DNA from: JAQGMV01 sp046597455
GTDB taxonomy: Bacteria; Pseudomonadota; Gammaproteobacteria; Burkholderiales; SG8-41
DNA: 11,916 bases
NCBI GenBank assembly: GCA_046597455.1
Contig: JBKJKJ010000305.1
Location: 1-11,916 of the forward strand
Direction of reading: 5' to 3'
The notes beneath the pieces are model-generated. The model did not search any database. It was not told where the DNA came from and worked only from the letters and a program-made list of their open reading frames with translations. Of the stretch, positions 5,613 through 11,916 are shown in pieces (position 1 is the stretch's first letter; the number at the start of each line of letters is the position of its first letter). A program made the position numbers and the translations under genes.

Positions 5613-7904
5613 TCAGTGCGCCGCCCCTTTAATCGCCCCCCACACCCTCGCCGGCGTGAGCGGCATGTCGAGGTTCTTGATGCCCAGCGGTCGCACCGCG
5701 TCGAGCACCGCGCCGACCAGGACCGGAATCGAAGCCGTGCAGCCGGATTCGCCGACGCCTTTGACGCCGAGCGGGCTCACCGTGCTTTTCGTGGGATGTT
5801 CTTCCCCGCGAATCTCGGGGATGAGGCCCGCGCGCGGCATGTAGTAGTCCATGAACGTCGCCGTCAGCGGTTGTCCCGTCTCCGGGTCGTAGACGACCTG
5901 CTCGCCGAAGACCTGTCCTGCACCCTGCACCACGCCGCCGTGCAGTTGCCCTTCGACGATGGCGTGGTTGATGACGACGCCGACATCGTCCACCGCGCAG
6001 TACGAGACGACTTCAGTCACGCCGGTTTCGGGATCGATCTCGACTTCGGCGATGTGGCAGCCGTTGGGATACGTCGAGCCGAACTTGCCGTCCGCCATGT
6101 AGGTGAGCGTCTTCTCTTTCGCCAGGTCCGCGAGTGTCACGATGCGATCCGACGCGTCGGACTTGAATTCGCCTTCCGCGTAAGCGACCTGCGACGGCTC
6201 GACGTCCAGCTCGAGTGCGGCCAGCGCTTTGCCTTCTTCGACGAGCTTCTGCGCCGCGATGTGGCACACGCTGCCCGCGCCCACCGTGCTGCGCGAGCCG
6301 CCGGTGCCGTTGCCTTTCAACGTCGTGCCCGGCGCGCACTGCACGATCTTCACTTTCTCGAGCGGGATGCCAAGCGCATTCGCGATGATCGTCCCGAACG
6401 TGGTTTCGTGGCCGTGTCCCTGGGTCTTGGCGACCATGAACGCCGTGACGGTTCCGCTCGCGTCGAGCTGGATCTCGACTTCGTCAGCGGGGGCGTTGCC
6501 GAGGCCGGTGTTCTCGATGACGGTCGAGACCCCGATGCCGCGAAGTTTCCCGGCGGCTTTCGATTTCGTGCGGCGCTTCTCGAAACCTTTCCAGTCGGCC
6601 AGCGCGAGTGCTTTGTCGAACATGCCCGGCAGATCCGCCACCTCGTACTCACCGCCGGTCGGCGAGGTGTACGGAAAGTCCGACGGCTGAAGGAAGTTGC
6701 GCCGGCGCAGCTCGGCCGAGTCCATGCCGATCTCCGCTGCGGCCTGGTTGACGAGGCGCTCGACGGCGTACGCGATGTCCGGGCGTCCCGCACCGCGATA
6801 GGCGCCGATCGGCGTGGTGTTCGAAATCGGTATGCGGTAGCTCGCGTAGAGCGCCGGGATCTTGTAGACGCCGGTCATGCAGTTGGTCGTGTTGCGCACG
6901 TGCCCCTGCGCGCCCGGCGAGAGATACGCGCCCAGGTCGACGATCCAGTCGATGCGCATCGCCAGGAACTTCCCGTCCTTGTCGAGCGCGAGCTGGCCGT
7001 GGGCGATCATGTTGCGCCCGTGCGTGTCGGTCAGGAAGCCTTCCGTGCGCGTGCCGGTCCACTTCACGGGTGCACCTAGCGCTTTCGAGGCGATCATGAG
7101 CGCCGCGTATTCGGGATACGCGCCCGAGCGCTGGCCGAAACCGCCGCCGACCTCTTGCACTTCGAAGATGAGTTTTTCAGGCGGCACTTTGGTGTAAGCC
7201 GAGAGCTGCGAACGGATCGTGGTGATGCCCTGCATCGGCGAGTGGATCCGATACGATTCGGTCGACGCGTCGTAGGCGACGAGGCACGCCCGCGGCTCCA
7301 TGGGACTCGCGGAGACGCGCGTCGAGATCACTTTGGCTTTCGTGATGTGCGCCGCGGCGGCAAAAGCCGCATCGACGGCTTTCTCGTTGCCGACCTCGGA
7401 TTCCCACGCGAGATTGCCGGGCACTTCGTCGGAGAGTTGCGGCGCGCCATCGGCGAGCGCGCCTTCCGGATCGGTGACGCTCTCGAGCTCGCGGTACTCG
7501 ACTTCGACGAGATCGGCGGCGTCCTGCGCGGCGGCGGCGCTGTCGGCCACGACCAGTGCGACGGCTTCGCCGACGAAACGGACTTTCCCGTGAGCGAGCA
7601 CCGGGCGTCCTGGCGATCGCGCCTTCATGCCGTTCTTGCCGACGAACTGCATGGTGTGCGGCGCCTTGACGTAGCCGGCGGCGACTGCGTCTTCGCCGGT
7701 GAAGACGCGCTTCACGCCAGGCGAGGCGAGGGCAGCCTTCGAATCCACTGAGAGAATTTCCGCGTGCGCCCGGTCGGATCGCACGAAATGGCCGTAGAGC
7801 TGGCCGGGCGCGTTCCAGTCGGAGGTATAGCAACCCGCGCCGGTGATGAGACGATGGTCTTCGACGCGTTTGCCGTCGTGATGGTGATGGGTTTCGGTGC
7901 TCAT
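5613..7904 (-). CDS. CoxL-like molybdopterin-binding large subunit (xanthine dehydrogenase / form II CODH family)
   Basis: The 763-residue product has the full architecture of molybdenum hydroxylase large subunits: an N-terminal alpha/beta hammerhead domain (about 17-145), then the molybdopterin-binding domains with EVGGGFGQR (251-259), AYRGAGRP (368-375), KTQGHGHET (493-501), GGSRSTVGAGS (535-545) and KGVGESG (715-721), where E719 is the catalytic base. True CO dehydrogenase (form I) has AYRCSFR at the active-site loop; this protein has AYRGAGR, so it is a form II or aldehyde/heteroaromatic hydroxylase rather than a CO oxidiser. A natural run HHHH lies at 6-9. ATG 7904 follows an AAGGA Shine-Dalgarno. 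The small FeS and FAD subunits needed for electron transfer are not adjacent. It is followed by the ThDP gene and preceded by the CMD-like gene. The substrate is unknown. Confidence 0.9.
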   Translation of the reverse strand: MSTETHHHHDGKRVEDHRLITGAGCYTSDWNAPGQLYGHFVRSDRAHAEILSVDSKAALASPGVKRVFTGEDAVAAGYVKAPHTMQFVGKNGMKARSPGRPVLAHGKVRFVGEAVALVVADSAAAAQDAADLVEVEYRELESVTDPEGALADGAPQLSDEVPGNLAWESEVGNEKAVDAAFAAAAHITKAKVISTRVSASPMEPRACLVAYDASTESYRIHSPMQGITTIRSQLSAYTKVPPEKLIFEVQEVGGGFGQRSGAYPEYAALMIASKALGAPVKWTGTRTEGFLTDTHGRNMIAHGQLALDKDGKFLAMRIDWIVDLGAYLSPGAQGHVRNTTNCMTGVYKIPALYASYRIPISNTTPIGAYRGAGRPDIAYAVERLVNQAAAEIGMDSAELRRRNFLQPSDFPYTSPTGGEYEVADLPGMFDKALALADWKGFEKRRTKSKAAGKLRGIGVSTVIENTGLGNAPADEVEIQLDASGTVTAFMVAKTQGHGHETTFGTIIANALGIPLEKVKIVQCAPGTTLKGNGTGGSRSTVGAGSVCHIAAQKLVEEGKALAALELDVEPSQVAYAEGEFKSDASDRIVTLADLAKEKTLTYMADGKFGSTYPNGCHIAEVEIDPETGVTEVVSYCAVDDVGVVINHAIVEGQLHGGVVQGAGQVFGEQVVYDPETGQPLTATFMDYYMPRAGLIPEIRGEEHPTKSTVSPLGVKGVGESGCTASIPVLVGAVLDAVRPLGIKNLDMPLTPARVWGAIKGAAH

Positions 7905-8016
7905 TGGATTCCTTTTTTATTCACGAAAGGAAGAAAGGGAGAGCGGAATCTGCCGGCCGCTTTTTCGTTTTCGGTTTTACCGGCTCAGACTGGAGAGTAA
8001 ACCATTTTTCGCACGC

Positions 8017-8574
8017 TCAGGTCGTGGGTGGTGCGGCCTCGCCCGGCTCGATGCCGAATGCCCCTGCGACCCGATTCATGTAAGCGAAGAGCGACGTCAC
8101 GTGGACCGTCGCGACGATCTGCGGATCGGTCCATCCCTTGGATCGCAGTCCGTCGATGTCCGCCTCGGTCATGTCCCCCGGGGCGCTGCTCAGTTTCCAC
8201 ACGTAGTCGAGTAGCGCGCGCTCCTTCGGGGAGAGGTCGGCACTGCGGTAGTCGCGCAGTATGCCGTCCGAGAACGCCTGGTCGCCGGTGATTCGCGCGA
8301 GCTGCCGCGCATGCGCCGTCTCGCCGAAGGTCGAGCCGTTCGCAACGGACGCCACCGTGGCGATCATCTCGGCAAGCCGCCGATCGATCGAAGCGCACGC
8401 GTAGTTATTTTCCGGGAAGAAAGCGGCCATGCCTTCGAGGGCTACCGGCTCGCCCGCCATGACCGAACGGATTTCGGGTATCCGGCCTCGCGTCGTCTGG
8501 ATTTTTGCGTAGGCGCGCTTCAAGTCGCCGGTGGCTTCGTCCGGCGGCGCGATGTGGATCCACGGTCTCGTCAT
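8017..8574 (-). CDS. Carboxymuconolactone decarboxylase / AhpD-fold protein lacking redox cysteines
   Basis: This 185-residue helical protein matches peroxidase-related members of the CMD family: IDRRLAEMIATVASVANG (63-80) leading to the active site, then LSPKERALLDYVWKL (114-128), EADIDGLRSKGWTD (137-150) and NRVAGAFGIE (167-176). In AhpD-like enzymes the active site reads NxCxYCxxxH; here residues 79-88 read NGSTFGETAH, so both cysteines are replaced (S81, G84) while N79, the aromatic F83 and H88 stay. Thiol peroxidase chemistry is therefore unlikely; a decarboxylase- or isomerase-like role, as in cysteine-free CMD proteins, is possible. ATG 8574 has a strong GGAGGGG Shine-Dalgarno. The 171-base gap upstream suggests that a transcription unit may start here; the coxL-like gene follows after 112 bases. 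Confidence 0.8.
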   Translation of the reverse strand: MTRPWIHIAPPDEATGDLKRAYAKIQTTRGRIPEIRSVMAGEPVALEGMAAFFPENNYACASIDRRLAEMIATVASVANGSTFGETAHARQLARITGDQAFSDGILRDYRSADLSPKERALLDYVWKLSSAPGDMTEADIDGLRSKGWTDPQIVATVHVTSLFAYMNRVAGAFGIEPGEAAPPTT

Positions 8575-8626
8575 TGCCCCTCCAGCGACCCCGCGATGTT
8601 CAACAGAAATCCACTAGAGAATAACA

Positions 8627-8666
8627 GGGGATGGCCACGTCGGCCCTGCCGCCGCCTCGCGATGAC
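8627..8666. repeat. Dispersed repeat, GTCATTGCGAG / CGTGGCAATCCC type, copy 2
   Basis: On the minus strand this reads GTCATCGCGAG, an 18-base spacer, ACGTGGCCATCCCC, a diverged copy of the element at 3071-3100 in the same orientation. It occupies the gap between the kinase gene and the CMD-like gene, upstream of the presumed start of the metabolic cluster. Confidence 0.45.
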
Positions 8667-8717
8667 ACCCCCGCGGGTTATTCGAGAAGTGCTGCGACGA
8701 AGCAATGCAAGGTCATC

Positions 8718-8745
8718 AACGACCTCCGCATCAGGGTCGGGTCGT

Positions 8746-8746
<1 letters not shown>
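8718..8746 (-). terminator. Weak hairpin at the end of the kinase gene
   Basis: AACGACC (8718-8724) and GGTCGTT (8740-8746) form a perfect 7-bp stem with a 15-base loop, overlapping the kinase stop codon. No T-run follows, so terminator function is uncertain. Confidence 0.25.
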
Positions 8747-11493
<2,747 letters not shown>

Positions 11494-11515
11494 ATGGGCG
11501 GTTAGTCCGCATGAA

Positions 11516-11531
11516 GACGCCGTGAGGCGTC
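11516..11531 (-). terminator. Perfect hairpin between PhnD-like and kinase genes
   Basis: GACGCC-TCAC-GGCGTC on the minus strand is a perfect 6-bp stem with a 4-base loop that begins within the stop codon of the PhnD-like gene. Without a T-run it is unlikely to stop transcription fully; it may reduce read-through or protect the upstream mRNA, keeping the binding protein more abundant than the kinase. Confidence 0.4.
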
Positions 11532-11916
11532 AGTTTTTGCTGTGGTGGTCCCTGACGAGGGTGTTCCTGTAGAAGCTGCGGTAGTTGTCATAGTCGCGGT
11601 TATCAGACATGACAAATCCGAGTTCGCCGCTCGACTTCAGGAGCTCCGCGCCGGCCTGCAGGATCTTTCTGCCTTCCGGATCGCTCGCCATGCCCACCAG
11701 CGCTGCCTGCACCGCGGCGACCGTCTCTTTCGGCACCTTCGGCGCCGCCATGATGCAGAGCTCCTTGTACGACTCGGATGTCCAGAGCACTCGGTAGTCG
11801 AAGTTTTCGCGGCGTGCGTAGTTCTCCAGCGCCACGCTGTTCACGCCGGCGGCGGCGACTTTGTTGACCCGCAGTTGCCCGAAAGAGGCTTCCTGGCTGC
11901 CCGTGAATGCGGGTCG
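11530..11916 (-). CDS. PhnD-like phosphate/phosphonate-type binding protein, 3' part only
   Basis: The frame runs open from the right window edge to TGA at 11530, giving the last 128 residues; the start lies outside. Upstream of the internal GTG 11844 the frame still encodes typical family sequence, including AFTGSQEASFG and KVAAAGVNSVALENYA, so 11844 is not the start. The remainder, with DYRVLWTSESYKELCIMAAP and VPKETVAAVQAAL, matches the C-terminal half of PhnD/SsuA-type periplasmic binding proteins, where strand-loop SES contacts the ligand. Such proteins feed ABC transporters or present ligand to a membrane sensor. Here the next gene, 36 bases on, is a histidine kinase with a periplasmic domain rather than a permease, favouring the sensory role. 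The signal peptide cannot be checked. Confidence 0.8.
   Translation of the reverse strand, partial: RPAFTGSQEASFGQLRVNKVAAAGVNSVALENYARRENFDYRVLWTSESYKELCIMAAPKVPKETVAAVQAALVGMASDPEGRKILQAGAELLKSSGELGFVMSDNRDYDNYRSFYRNTLVRDHHSKN

Noticed and set aside
5616..7079. Plus-strand open frame of 487 codons
   Set aside because: Antisense shadow of the coxL-like gene, with low-complexity Arg/Asp/Val sequence and no motif.
7905..8016. Promoter between the CMD-like and coxL-like genes (TTTACT ... TAAAAC on the minus strand)
   Set aside because: Each box matches only 4 of 6 consensus bases, and the genes may simply be cotranscribed; too weak to annotate.

Overview
The window looks like part of a high-GC proteobacterial chromosome, most likely betaproteobacterial. 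That is an inference from three things: strongly GC-biased codon use in the right three quarters, a PhnD-type binding protein next to a large hybrid histidine kinase, and dispersed palindromic repeats of a kind common in that class. No rRNA, tRNA, CRISPR array, transposase or integrase is visible.

Left part (1 to about 3190) is an accessory region with visibly more A+T than the rest. It holds: (i) a plus-strand protein, cut by the left edge, built from two tandem copies of an unrecognised domain that ends in a four-cysteine zinc ribbon; (ii) a convergent minus-strand gene, overlapping it tail to tail by 4 bases, whose product resembles ImmA/IrrE metallopeptidases but reads RIFGH where the family has HExxH; (iii) a minus-strand protein with two membrane helices followed by a beta-rich domain, resembling Cap15 (S-2TM-beta), an effector of CBASS anti-phage systems. 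No CD-NTase is in view. The Cap15-like gene is enclosed by a close-fitting inverted repeat and, further out, by two copies of a palindromic element. The 525-base stretch to its right holds repeats, a possible gene remnant, and a short decayed piece of a coxL-type gene.

Right part (3191 to 11916) is entirely minus strand, so it reads right to left. In transcription order it holds the 3' end of a PhnD-like phosphonate-type binding protein, a 915-residue hybrid histidine kinase (two membrane helices, HAMP, PAS, HisKA, HATPase, two receivers), a carboxymuconolactone-decarboxylase/AhpD-fold protein without the redox cysteines, a CoxL-like molybdopterin hydroxylase large subunit, a ThDP-dependent enzyme of the acetolactate-synthase type, and a ModA-like substrate-binding protein without a signal peptide, whose ATG overlaps the stop of the ThDP gene.

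How the genes may work together: the binding protein and kinase plausibly form a ligand-sensing pair. The four metabolic genes look like one catabolic cluster (oxidation by a molybdenum hydroxylase, then carboligation or decarboxylation by a ThDP enzyme), but the substrate cannot be read from the sequence and the FeS and FAD partners of CoxL are not in view. The left part looks like a defence or mobile-gene pocket. Its most interesting items are the cassette-like Cap15 homologue, the duplicated zinc-ribbon protein and the inactivated IrrE-like protein.
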